Positions 21,491 through 31,340 of a stretch of 64,000 nucleotides of DNA are shown piece by piece. The position numbers and the translations under genes are program-made. Under the pieces are notes generated by a model, which was not told where the DNA came from, ran no database searches, and was given only the letters and a program-made list of their open reading frames with translations. The stretch comes from Onthophagus taurus (lineage: Eukaryota; Arthropoda; Insecta; Coleoptera; Scarabaeidae): NCBI RefSeq assembly GCF_036711975.1, contig NC_091972.1, forward strand, positions 20,713,001-20,777,000. Reading direction: 5' to 3'. How positions within the stretch are numbered: the first letter of the stretch is position 1; the number at the start of each line of letters is the position of its first letter.

Positions 21491-23290
21491 TATATATCTA
21501 GAAATAGAGCTACAGTTAAATGTAATTAAATAATAGGGAAAGAATTCGACTTACGTTACAAAATGAAGAAACTTAAATTATGACTTATAACAAATTAAAT
21601 TTATGAAATAAAATTCTTAAGTGAACAATGTCGGCGAAGAGAAATAGAGAAAAAAACCTAAAATATCCATCAATTCAAATGTTTCAAATACATTAATAAA
21701 CGTTTATATTGAATTTGAACTCAAAAGTGGACTCAAGGATAATAAAGTTAGACTTTTAAGAGAATATAAATTAACCCTGGAGAATTGTACTACAATTTGC
21801 AAAGCATCAGAACTAGCAGAACTGCAATCCAAGAAACTAGACAAGGAAAATATGGTTTGTAAAATAAAGAAAGAAAGAGAAGTAGTCATGAGAGAAGAGA
21901 TAAAAGGTTTCAAAAGGGAAGAAATGAAGCAAAACGCTTGTAAAAGTTGTGGGAAGAAGCATCCACCGAAGAAATATCTCACTTTTGGGCGAAACTGTAA
22001 TAAATATTACTGTTTGTAGATCCATAAAGGCATATGTGGTGGAAGAAAAGCAAGAAAAAGAAGAAACTAATCTATTTGTTGGAAGTTTAATGGAGTTTAG
22101 AGTGGATAAAGTAAAGGAATGCACTCAAATCGTAAATATTCAAAATAAAGAAGTAGTATTTAAAATAGACACAGGAGCAGAGGTGAATATAATAGATAAG
22201 AAAACTGCTATGACAGTTAGGGCTGAAGTTAGAAAGTCTCAAGTCAAGTTGAAAGGATATAATGGAGGCTTAATCAAGGTAGTTGGTGAAATAGTTGGTA
22301 ATAAAACTGCCAATTTAAACTTCAAAGTAGTTGATATAGATAATTCACCCTGTATCATAGGCCTGCCAGTAATAGAAAAGCTGAATTTACTACAGAGTAG
22401 ATGAAATTCGAAATATAGGAAAAAAATTGAAGATCTGGTTAAAGAAAACAAAGAAGTATTTGAAGAAATTGGTGAACTGGAAAAAACGGTAGTAGAACCA
22501 CCAAGAAAAATTTCAATAAGCGTAGAAAAAGAACTTGAAGCTGAATTGACAAGAATGGAAAAACAATTAATTATAGAAAAGGTAACAAATCCTACATCAT
22601 GGGTGAGTTCTATAGTTGTAGTTAAAAAAGGAAATAATAAATTAAGAATATGTTTGGATCCGCAAAATCTTAATAAAGCCATAATACGAGGGAGATATCA
22701 ATTATCTACATTTAATGAGATATCATCATGGATACCAAATGCTAAAAATTTTTCTAGATTGATGCTAGTCAGGGATTTTATCAAATCAAATTAAATAAAG
22801 AAAGTCAACTACTCACAACATTTAATGCAGGAAGATTTGGTAGGTATTGTTACAAAAGAATTTCTTTTGGACTTTGTTCAGCACCCGAAGTATTTCATAG
22901 ATCATTTCAAAAGCTATTTGGTGACTTACCAGGGGTTGAAGTTTACATTGACGATATTATGGTATGGGGAACCAACGAAGAACAACATTTTAAAAGATTA
23001 AAAGCGTTATTTGAAAAAGCTAAATCATCAAAAGGTAGATTTAATAGAAGTAAGTGTCAGTTTGGGGTGAAAGAGATAAAGTATGTGGGATAAGAGTTTT
23101 GTAATCAAGAACTGAAACCACACCAATCAAATGTGCAAGCCATCATGGAGATGCCAACACCAACCAAGAACAAACAATCATTTTTGGGTTTAGTGACATA
23201 TGTAAGCAAGTTCGTACCGTTTGGCTAATTTAACTAACAATTTAAGACTGTTATTAAGAAAAGACATAGAATTTATATTGTCTGAGACTC
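21491..23290 (+). pseudogene. Ty3/gypsy gag-pol remnant, plus strand
   Basis: 21700-22010 reads as the end of Gag with a zinc knuckle (CKSCGKKHPPKKY). 21949-22404 contains retropepsin with the catalytic DTGAEVNIID and a downstream IIGLPVI flap partner. 22405-22795 is the start of reverse transcriptase (SWVSSIVVVKK, RICLDPQNLNKAI). 22796-23225 carries the palm with FGLCSAPEVF and the catalytic YIDDIMVWG. A frame change near 22790 and stops near 23092 and 23225 break it. It differs from the gypsy copy at 9.9-11.4 kb. No LTR is recognised, and 21491-21690 is plain AT-rich DNA. It ends by fusing to a non-LTR fragment near 23290. Confidence 0.82.
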
Positions 23291-24030
23291 ACAGCCTCTT
23301 AAACAAGGCATTCAATGCTTTGAGACATGTCTACCATAACAGACATGTTTTGGATCGAGATTGCAGAAGAATGTTGTGCGAGTCTCTTCAGGATCCGGAG
23401 ATTATTCTCTTCTCTAAACAGAGGAAACTGTGACAATTAACACCACCCTATTTCTGCAACAGTCCATTAACCTTTGCTCCAGAGGTGAAATATCTTGGTG
23501 TTATCCTTCAGGATCCGATAAAAGCACATAGTACTGTTTACGTACAGTTTAAGTACAGTTTATGACTCGTTAATACATGGTATCAGAAGAGGTGAAAGGT
23601 TGTCCTGGATCCGATTCAATTATCAATGGTTGTCCATGCAACAAGTCGCCACCTCCGCAGTACTGTGTGCTTTTATCGGATCCTGAAGGATAACACCAAG
23701 ATATTTCACCTCTGGAGCAAAGGTTAATGGACTGTTGCAGAAATAGGGTGGTGTTAATTGTCACAGTTTCCTCTGTTTAGTGAAGAGAATAATCTCCGGA
23801 TCCTGAAGAGTGGTGTCCCGGTGTACTTGTATGAACGGTTACAACTGAGAAGAGAGGCTCGTGAGGTTAACATCCTCAGTATTCCAAATCATAATTTTCA
23901 GTTATTCAAACGCAGTTTTTCATACAGAGTGGTGGATTGTCTACACCCGCTGATTTCGAGGTTTGGTTTTGTGTTGAGTGATCGGTTTATGCGAGGGCAA
24001 GTGATTCGCGAAACTATGAGCACTTGAAAT
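23291..24030 (+). pseudogene. Non-LTR reverse transcriptase scraps around a palindrome
   Basis: 23300-23383 gives ALRHVYHNRHVLDRDCRRML, the thumb region of CR1/Jockey-type reverse transcriptase. After the palindrome (23384-23810) the same protein resumes as GVPVYLYERLQLRREAREVN then a KRSFSYRVVDCLHPLI stretch, the C-terminal region seen also in the elements at 35.5 and 43.8 kb. The palindrome therefore replaced the middle of this gene copy. Confidence 0.65.
23384..23810. repeat. Palindrome with 153-bp arms carrying RT sequence
   Basis: 23384-23536 is the reverse complement of 23658-23810 with about two mismatches, around a 121-bp spacer. Each arm encodes the LTPPYFCNSPLTFAPEV block of the R1-like reverse transcriptase found at 27.35-27.63 kb. 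GGATCC sits near both ends of each arm. The spacer includes TGGTATCAGA, a primer-binding-site-like word. Confidence 0.85.
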
Positions 24031-25284
24031 TATAAACAATCATAGATAATAGCAAGATTTGTCTCAGATTTAATTCAATTTTGTTTTGATTTTGCTGTGT
24101 CTCTTTACACATATCTTGTCTAGATTAGTGTACTTCATAGCCGTATATATCAATTTTCGTCGATTTTCTCTTGTTATTTTAGTTTTTGGTGTTTTTTTTT
24201 CTTGTTACACATACAGACGCTTTGGTAGAACACTTCATCAGGGTCATAACAACCCTGAACGCAGTGAAAAGTGCCCTTTTATTTTGAATAACCTATTTTG
24301 TTAATAATTTAATTACTTAGGAATAATTAAAAAAAATTTTGTTTGTTTATTGTTACATATAAATGTAGCGACACCTATTGAGGAAGGAGAGGAACGAAAA
24401 GAGAGGAGATCTTGATTACCTAGAACATCAAGACCGGGGATTAACGTTTTGCGTTTATCGATTATGTTACCTTGTTACTTTGTTACAAATATTTTATTGT
24501 GAGTAAATGATTTAACTGTTAAACGAATATTCTACAAATTACCTACATACACAACATTGATACAGGATGATTTATTAGCTCACCATCAAACTTTGACATA
24601 TGATAGCTAATCCAATTAGAAAAAAAATTCCATTTCAATTACTCACGAAATTATAACATTTTAAAGTTTTCTGCAGCGAATTTATTAATAGTCAGTAAAA
24701 TCAAACATGTGATGAACATATCATTAACATTTTTTTTTTGGTAATCACCTGTATAATTAAAAACTTTTGTTTATGTAATATTACGGTTTTTAAATCAATA
24801 AATGGTTATTTTATTTTATGTGGTTGCATTATTGTTTTAAAAAACCTTCTTATAATTCATCGCCATGCAATCAATCAACAAATTCTTATAATAAAGCACA
24901 AAATTAGTTCTAATATCATCAATAACTTCTTCATTTATATATTTCAATCAACTGGAGTCTTTTCTGGGGACAACTTTTCCAAAAACAGAAGCGTTTGATA
25001 ACTCTAATAATATGATTATGTACAATTGATTGCACTTCTTTATCTTCCTTCATACAACTGCTAGTATAACACCAATTAATTATTCTGTTTTTTTTAAATA
25101 CCGAATATAATAAATATGTTTAATCCAGTTTTAGAAGATTTGTTATGTAAAACATATTTCCCAAAATTTCTTACCACTGTACCACACATATGTAGTAAAA
25201 TAAGGTCAGCCACTGTGAAGAGTCTGTAAAAAAAGAGTAGAATACATTAATGAGAAATTCATCGATAATTCTAAGTGAAGACTA
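24031..25284. other. AT-rich spacer, possible small solo LTR
   Basis: No gene is recognised. A segment from TGTAGCGACACC at 24365 to TTACCTACA at about 24546 has the TGTAG...CTACA ends of an LTR, but no clear target duplication is visible. The rest is AT-rich and may include diverged 5' parts of the hAT copy at 25285-26520. Confidence 0.35.
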
Positions 25285-26520
25285 AAATTCTTTCCTATTA
25301 CTTAGTACTCCACCATTCACAGGAATTAGTACTTATCTATTTTAGGTGTTGGACACTGCAGATAATAATCAAGTTCAACCCCAATAGGACTTTTTTCATT
25401 GAATACAACTTTATTTATATCAGGTTTGTGATTAGCAACAATCCCAACACGATATATAAAATCTCTTGTTGCAGTTTCGTCTAGTTTTCTTCTCATCGCT
25501 TATAATTCATCATCACATTCATTACTAACAGAATTGTCGCTGTTATCACTTTCGATTATTAATTAAAGTATCCTCTTTTTAATGCAAAAAACCGTTTTGA
25601 AAAATCGCTTTTAGTTTTTGAGAAATAAATTTTTGAAATGATCGACAATTTTTTCGAATTTTGCAATTTTCGCCGATTAAGTTTTAAAAATTCGTATAAA
25701 ATCCATTTCTTGGAATATGAGTATGAAAATTTCCCAAAACGTTAATAAGAGTGTCCTCTTTCCAATGAACCAACACGTTTTGAAAAATAACGTTTAGTTT
25801 TTGAGAAAACAATATTTGAAGTTTTGATAAAATTTTCGATGTTGCAATTTTCATCGATAATTTTCAAAATTCGTTATAAAATTAATTTCTTGAAGGATCC
25901 TTGTTGAAATAACACCAATTATTAATTAAAGTATCCTCTTTTTAATGCAACAAATCATTTTGAAAAATCGCTTTTAGTTTTTGAGAAATAAATTTTTGAA
26001 ATGATCGACAATTTTTTCGAATTTTGCAATTTTTCGCCGATTAAGTTTTAAAAATTCGTATAAAATCCATTTCTTGGAATATGAGTATGAAAATTTCCCA
26101 AAGTGTTAATAAGAGTGTCCTCTTTCCAATGAACCAACACGTTTTGAAAAATAACTTTTAGTTTTTGAGAAAACAATATTTGAAGTTTTGATAAAATTTT
26201 CGATGTTGCAATTTTCATCGATAACTTTCAAAATTCGTTATAAAATTCATTTTTTGATGGATTCTTGTGGAAATATCGCCAATTATTAATTAAAGTATCC
26301 TCTTTTTAGAGTTGTGCTTCGTGAGTTAAATCAGCATTAAAAAAGTTCATTTAGTATCTTTTATCCAAATAAGTTGACATATCTTATCAGCTTTCTTATT
26401 AATTTCATTTTTATTCAAATATCGCAATAATGTGGCAATGTAGGGTTCACTTCAGAAATGCACCAGAAGTTATAACCATAATGACCGGATCACATAACAT
26501 CACTATCCGTTCCATCACTA
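25285..26520 (-). mobile_element. Truncated hAT copy, sister of the element at 47.67 kb
   Basis: Reading the minus strand, this begins at the hAT end TAGTGATGGAACGGATAGTG (26520) and passes through the same unique flank as 47.8-47.98 kb. It then crosses about two copies of the ~360-bp tandem repeat (26300-25560) and reaches a transposase scrap with the hAT dimerisation block, as in 49.43-49.70 kb. It lacks the 479-bp MITE found in the sister and so preserves the empty site. The far terminal repeat is not found. Confidence 0.7.
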
Positions 26521-26933
26521 GTAGACTTCTTAGCCGCCCGTTTCGCCAACCTCTCCATCGTGTCCCTTACTTTCGGTATATTCTTTCCGACACTTTATCG
26601 TAACGTTGTTATAAACGTTAGTTTCGTCAAGTGATTGCCGACAGGACTTCACTAACGATGATGTAATTCGATGGTACCAACCGCCAGCATAGCCTGTCTG
26701 CTATCTGTGCAGATTACAACCTTTCTGCCCGATCGATTGCATTTCTTTTTCGTGTCGATGATCACGTTGGCTGCTATACTTATAGCTGTTATTTCGTCCT
26801 GAGCAGTCGTGCAGTACGACCCTAGTGAAGTGGAAAACTGCAGCTGGAGATCGTGCGAGAAAATTCACGCTCCGGAGCCTCCAGCGTTCTTTGATCCATC
26901 AGTGTAAATGGTCAACGTTTTGCCCGTACTTAA

Positions 26934-27150
26934 CACTTTCGTGACCGATCACGTATTTTTACGTTTTTATATTGTCATCAGTGAGGAGCCGCTCACGTAT
27001 TTTTACGTTTTTATATTGTCTATAGCCAGGCGCCGCTCACGTATTTTTACGTTTATATGACATTACTTGCGGCTCCTGGCGTAACAATACGTAGCGAAGA
27101 TGCCGGCCATTGGCGTTATCCTAATTGTATGTTGAGCGGACGCGAAAGTG
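26934..27150. mobile_element. piggyBac-type MITE flanked by TTAA
   Basis: TTAA at 26930-26933 and 27151-27154 flank inverted ends CACTTTCGTG and CGCGAAAGTG. The 217-bp insert contains two to three copies of a ~60-bp unit with CACGTATTTTTACGTTTTTA. TTAA duplication is diagnostic for piggyBac-related movement. It sits inside the R1-like RT-RNase H gene. Confidence 0.7.
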
Positions 27151-27781
27151 TTAACACTTTCGCGTTGCTTTCGCGTTGCTTTGTGGTATCGTTTGAATGC
27201 CAAAGTGTGGGCTGTTTAATAAAGTGGGTGTGATGTAGTCTGTGTGAGCTTCAAAGAGGGGTTGTTTACGAAGAGCATCACTCCAGAGTTCGCTCCGGAC
27301 ATTTCCCATGGGTTCATGGGTTTTATCACAGACATGTAGATTCACATTGTAACCTTCGGATTTAATCCCCTAGTATTCTCAATTGCCCTTCGACACTGGG
27401 TGAGTACAATCGTTGCTTTTTTGGTTTTCCAACTAATATGTGAGTTCCAAGTCAGTCCTTTGTCCAAGATAACACCAAGATATTTCACCTCTGGAGCAAA
27501 GGTTAATGGACTGTTGCAGAAATGGGGTGGTGTTAAGTGTCCCAGTTTCCTTTGTTTAGTGAAGAGACTAATCTCAGTCTTTTTAGGATTTACAGAGAGA
27601 GTGTACTCTTCACACCATCGTTCAATAAAGGTATGTAAATTATCCATGTTGCAAGTAAATAAAATTTTGAATATAGAAATAAAACACAGATGTTATCTTT
27701 ACACTTTACAATATATAAAAAAATATAACGAAATATCTACTCACTGTCAGAATCTATATTGTGACCAGTTGCTATATGGTG

Positions 27782-27994
27782 TTTAAGAGAAGGTTAGAAA
27801 CTGGTCACAATATAGATTACGGAGGAGTTGAACTTATACATTCATGCAATAAAAGTTCAAAGTTAGATTTTCTTGAAATTTTAGAAATTACTAAACACAA
27901 AAACAATAATAAATATCAACTCTTTAATGAACAAGTTCAACTCTTCCGTAAACCTATCTTTTCATATTTGAATAATTTCAACTTAAAAATTTAA
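27782..27994 (+). pseudogene. Penelope-like ORF, C-terminal GIY-YIG tail
   Basis: The frame reads FKRRLETGHNIDYGGVELIH, then KLDFLEILEITKHKNNN and LFNEQVQLFRKPIFSYL before a stop. This matches the end of Penelope-like polyproteins, where a ..H..D....V.LH block, a LE.LEI.KHK helix and LN.Q..L finish the GIY-YIG endonuclease. Reverse transcriptase and the GIY-YIG core are missing, so it is a dead 3' fragment. Confidence 0.6.
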
Positions 27995-28466
27995 ATTTTT
28001 TCTGTTTTTCCAGTTTTATTCTGTTCAATATTATCTCGGTCTGGTTTCCAGTCTCTTCTTCTAGTACCGCTAAGATGGTCACCTTTAATCGTTAATACGT
28101 CATTTGCTGTAATTTTCAAAATTTCATATGTAACCATCAGATTCTTTCTCGTAAGTTTATTCTATATTTGATTGATTGTTTTCTAACTTGTTTTTACATT
28201 AATTTTTAGAACCCTTTGTAATAGTGTCATAACTCACCACGTTTTTATTACTTCGTCCATTTTAAATTTTATTAACGACGCAATTTTTTATTCAGAATTT
28301 CTTTCAAAATTTAAATTTTCTACATTTCAAACCTTCTTTAATGTTGCAATCTGTGGGCTTCACTTTCTGACAGTGAGTATTTCGTTATATGTATTTTTCA
28401 TATTTTTACATATTTTTTTATATCCATTACATATTTTAATAATAGTTACGCTCTCTGTATAGTTTT

Positions 28467-28504
28467 CAGCTGATGTTGGAGTGAAAACTTCGAAACCGGT
28501 ACTG
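28467..28504 (+). ncRNA. Hammerhead-like motif in the Penelope-like 3' region
   Basis: Reads CAG, CTGATGT, a GGAGT/ACTTC stem II with GAAA loop, GAAAC, CG, GTA, CTG. CAG and CTG pair as stem I. One core base is changed (CTGATGT for CTGATGA), so activity is doubtful. Its position in a Penelope-like 3' region supports the same reading for the other motifs in this window. Confidence 0.45.
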
Positions 28505-28960
28505 ATATAAATTAAATGTTATGCAAGTGTAAAGATCACATCTGTGTTTTATTTCTATATTCATCGTTCAATAAGTTTAAACGCCCGCTGCATTTTATAA
28601 CAAAGAAAATTGTTAGGTTTACCTCTTAACAGAATAGCCACGTCATCAGTGTAGCCGACTGTGAGGAGATGTTTATTGTTTAACTCACGAATGAGATCAT
28701 CAACCGTTAAGCACCAGAGAAGCGGCAAGAGTACTCCAGCTTGTGGGCAGCCTCTGTACTGTGCGATCTTAGCCTGAACAACTCTGCTTGCTAGCATTGT
28801 CTTTATCCAGCCCGGAATGACCAGTGGCACTCTTCGAGATTCCACCTCCAGATTAATACTTTTAAAGGTGGTTTTGTCAAGCGCTCCCTCTATGTCAAAG
28901 AAAGCTCCCAGTATAGACTCCTTTGATGTAAGCATGCTGATGCAAATCTAAAGGAAACGC

Positions 28961-29233
28961 TGTAAGTATATTTTTTCTAATGTAATGATCACCATGTAAT
29001 GATTATTAAAAGAAAAGATGAGCGTCTAATTAGTCGAACGGTTTTAGGATCCTTTGGGTCCTCCAGCTGATGGGGACATAGTTAGGATTAATATAATAGT
29101 TTTTTGTAGGGTTTTGTTTTGTTGATTAAGAAGTCAAGACTCTCCGATAATAATTTATAAGATATTCTTATTCCTATGTTGCATAATAACGAGGGAAGTG
29201 TTGGGATGAAAACGAAACAACATAATAATGTAT
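28961..29233. other. Spacer, nothing recognised
   Basis: AT-rich DNA between the R1-like remnant and a foldback MITE. No frame or motif could be supported. Confidence 0.4.
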
Positions 29234-29395
29234 AGTGTGTTAATTATATCGTACCCGATGTCATCATTACAAGTATGCAACCAACATCACAGTATTTTTA
29301 TTGTTATACGCGATTGCGTATTGCAATAAAAATTCTGTGATATTGGTTGCATACTTGCAATTTTGACGTCGTGTACGATAATTAATTAACACACT
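29234..29395. repeat. Foldback MITE, ~70-bp arms
   Basis: AGTGTGTTAATTATATCGTA at 29234 is mirrored by TACGATAATTAATTAACACACT ending at 29395. Inner arms match through ACAAGTATGCAACCAA and TTGGTTGCATACTTG. The loop is about 20 bp. No protein is encoded. Flanking TATA and TGTA leave the target duplication unclear. Confidence 0.75.
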
Positions 29396-29983
29396 GTATG
29401 AATGTTAAATGAGATTAATCACTCTGATAAAACACCTTATATTTTATTAATTAAAGTAAATAATTAGAGCTTTGAATTTAGCTTGCGGTTATACAGTCCG
29501 ATGTAGGTCACTCATTAATTTCTTCATCGGTCAAATCCTTATGTGAATCAGAGAAGGTTCTTATATTGGGTTTGCAACCAGGCGAGTATTTATTACTCCA
29601 TTCACCGTTCGAAGAAGACACACATACCGAGAGAAAGTTTTTGGAAAATTTTATTTGTTAACTCTGCACTTTTTCTTCTTCGATTTTTGTAGTGACGTGT
29701 CGTCTGCTATTCAAGGTGAATACCGTAACGATTCTCACACCGGATATTTACGTATTTCTCAATGGTTTCGCAAACAATCTTTTTATTCAAATTTTAAATG
29801 TTGTATTTAAAATACACCTACGACGCGACGTTCTTTATTACGCGTTAATTTATTGAAAATCCATAAAATAAAATATATTTTTGGAAGCTAATTATAAAAA
29901 TTACCTAGTTAATCTATTTAAATGTTATAAAAATAATTTATGAATTTTAAAATATATTTAAGAAAATTAAAAAAAAAAAATTT
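29396..29983. other. Spacer with tRNA flank duplication
   Basis: No gene. The part at about 29880-29983 is the reverse complement of the 3' flank of the first tRNA (4969-5095): both carry TTTTATAATTAGCTTC followed by an A-rich and TATTTTATTTT run. It shows that the tRNA was copied with about 110 bp of downstream DNA. Confidence 0.55.
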
Positions 29984-30067
29984 TGTCAGGTGTGGGGTTC
30001 GAACCCACGCTCCCGTTTGGGAACCAGAGCTTAAATCTGGCGCCTTAGACCGCTCGGCCAACCTGAC
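29984..30067 (-). tRNA. tRNA-Leu, anticodon UAA (second copy)
   Basis: The 84-nt gene on the minus strand is identical to the one at 4885-4968: acceptor stem GTCAGGT/ACCTGAC, anticodon loop TTTAAGC, long variable arm, GGTTCGAACCC B box. The minus-strand downstream T-run is present as A-rich sequence at 29969-29984. Both copies appear functional. Confidence 0.97.
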
Positions 30068-30622
30068 TTATAACAACTAACGTATTAAAGAGAAATTATT
30101 CGTTATAAACAACTTACTTCAATACAATACATTTATTTTATTTTTCCTTCTTTCTTTCTTGGTTAGTCTCAGCCACGGATTTAGGTATGGGGTTTATGGG
30201 CTGCAGTTTAGGACCCCGACCCATCAAGGGGCCCCCTTGCTAATTTAATGATTTAGTTCTTTTCAGAAAATGCAATTTTTCTCGCTTTTTTTCTTATACA
30301 ACCTCATGCTATGAAATGTTCATCAGATAGAAGAAAATATTCTCTATCAAAATATGCAAAAAACATATCTGTTCCATTTAAGATAACAATGTTGAGTACA
30401 GATGTTGAAAAAGACTACAGTAATATAAATAAGAGAAAGATAACTTCAAAATTTTCTGACAAATCAATGGAAAGACACAATTGGAGTTTTAGACAAATTG
30501 ATCACTGAATTAAATAAAAGAGCTAAACGAGCTAGAATGATTGCGCATGACGATAGATTGTATATTGTGTACTTTAATAATTAAAGTATGTTTACCGATG
30601 AAGCAAATTTATTTGTTTTTCA
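30068..30622 (+). other. Unclassified element scrap
   Basis: 30230-30250 has the GGGGCCCCC-rich text common near insect hAT elements. 30311-30580 gives short frames (KITSKFSDKSMERHNWSF region, then LITELNKRAKRARMIAHDD) with stops. I cannot assign a family. Probably a dead element. Confidence 0.25.
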
Positions 30623-30663
30623 GTGCTACATATGTTTCGGAATTTCTTTCCTTCTTCAGGCAC
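30623..30663 (-). ncRNA. Hammerhead ribozyme-like motif, best-formed copy
   Basis: On the minus strand: GTGC, CTGAAGA, stem II (GGAA pairing with TTCC around AGAAA), GAAAC, ATAT loop, GTA, GCAC. Stem I is GTGC with GCAC, and stem III is AC with GT. All conserved core positions (CUGANGA, GAAA, UH) are intact. The spacing matches the two copies in the 5.1-8.6 kb element although the paired sequences differ, which is what selection on structure predicts. Neighbouring 30670-31260 holds no gene. Confidence 0.5.
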
Positions 30664-31340
30664 GACGTCAGATCTCAGAGGAACTCCTTTTTATAATTAA
30701 AATTCATTTCTACGTTCATCAATAATTTAGGCGTATATGTTTAGGAGTTTATCCCCTGAAAAAATTTGAAATTTCTTAAATGTGAAAAAATGTGAGAATA
30801 GTTATTTATGGCTTGAAGAGCATGTCATATTTAAAACAATTTGTTATATCTTGATAAATAAAATCTGGTTTTAACGCAAAAATGTGGTTTATTGAATTAA
30901 ATTAAGAATTTATCTTTACAAGAAGATGAAAAACTGTAAATGTGATTATTTAGTGAATGTAACTATTTTTATGTATCTATTTTGTATCATCAACTTTGGG
31001 AGACTGTCATCGTTAAACATAGTTTAATTATTAAATAAAATTTGCGATGAACACCGAATCTATTATATCTAAAATATATTGTGTACGTTTTCTGGGTTTT
31101 CTGTTAGTATATCAACAGGTGTTTATTGTGTTAAATCGTTCTACTTGGATTACGAATTGCGTACAAATTCAAAAAAATTCAGTATTTTGCAGGTTAGTAT
31201 TTAGTTGTGGATAATGATAAATTTAGCTGTTTTACGTAACATTTATGAATATAATATATGTTTTGGCTTAGATAACGCTCTTTATTTCAGAGGTCTGAAG
31301 AGTACCGTCAAAATCAAATGGCACTATAAAAGGCCGCTTA

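Larger units (their letters stand above)
27629..28561 (+). mobile_element. 5'-truncated Penelope-like element with inverted 5' piece
   Basis: A 13-bp repeat catcgttcaataa flanks it (27616-27628 and 28562-28574). 27665-27745 is an inverted copy of parts of 28355-28560, a rearrangement common in Penelope-like copies. Inside is the end of the GIY-YIG endonuclease frame, then a 3' region with a hammerhead-like motif. It interrupts the R1-like RT at an LIERW codon run. Because that motif is conserved in the host gene, part of the 13-bp repeat could be pre-existing. Confidence 0.6.
26530..28960 (-). pseudogene. R1-like non-LTR element: RT plus RNase H remnant
   Basis: On the minus strand, 28960-28575 holds the RT core (LGAFFDIEGALDKT, GCPQAGVLLPLLW, and catalytic VGYTDDVAIL, a YTDD variant). 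27628-27345 holds the thumb (LSVNPKKTEISLFT, VKYLGVILDKGLTWNSHI). 27345-27155 is a linker with ITPTLLNSPHFG. 26925-26600 holds RNase H (TIYTDGSKNAGGSG, DEITAISIAA, CTDSRQAMLA). The RT-RNase H order fits R1/Loa-type elements. It has been cut by a Penelope-like fragment (27629-28561) and a piggyBac-type MITE (26934-27150). Stops are present. Confidence 0.8.

Noticed and set aside
23537-23657. TGGTATCAGA, similar to a copia primer-binding site
   Set aside because: No LTR or copia coding sequence is next to it. Ten bases in a palindrome spacer are not enough.
24215-24265. CATCAG-containing hairpin like the hammerhead sites
   Set aside because: The reverse strand has CTGATGA but no GAAA at the required distance and no matching stem I.
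24365-24546. Small solo LTR with TGTAG...CTACA ends
   Set aside because: No target duplication or LTR motifs could be confirmed, so it is only mentioned within the spacer entry.
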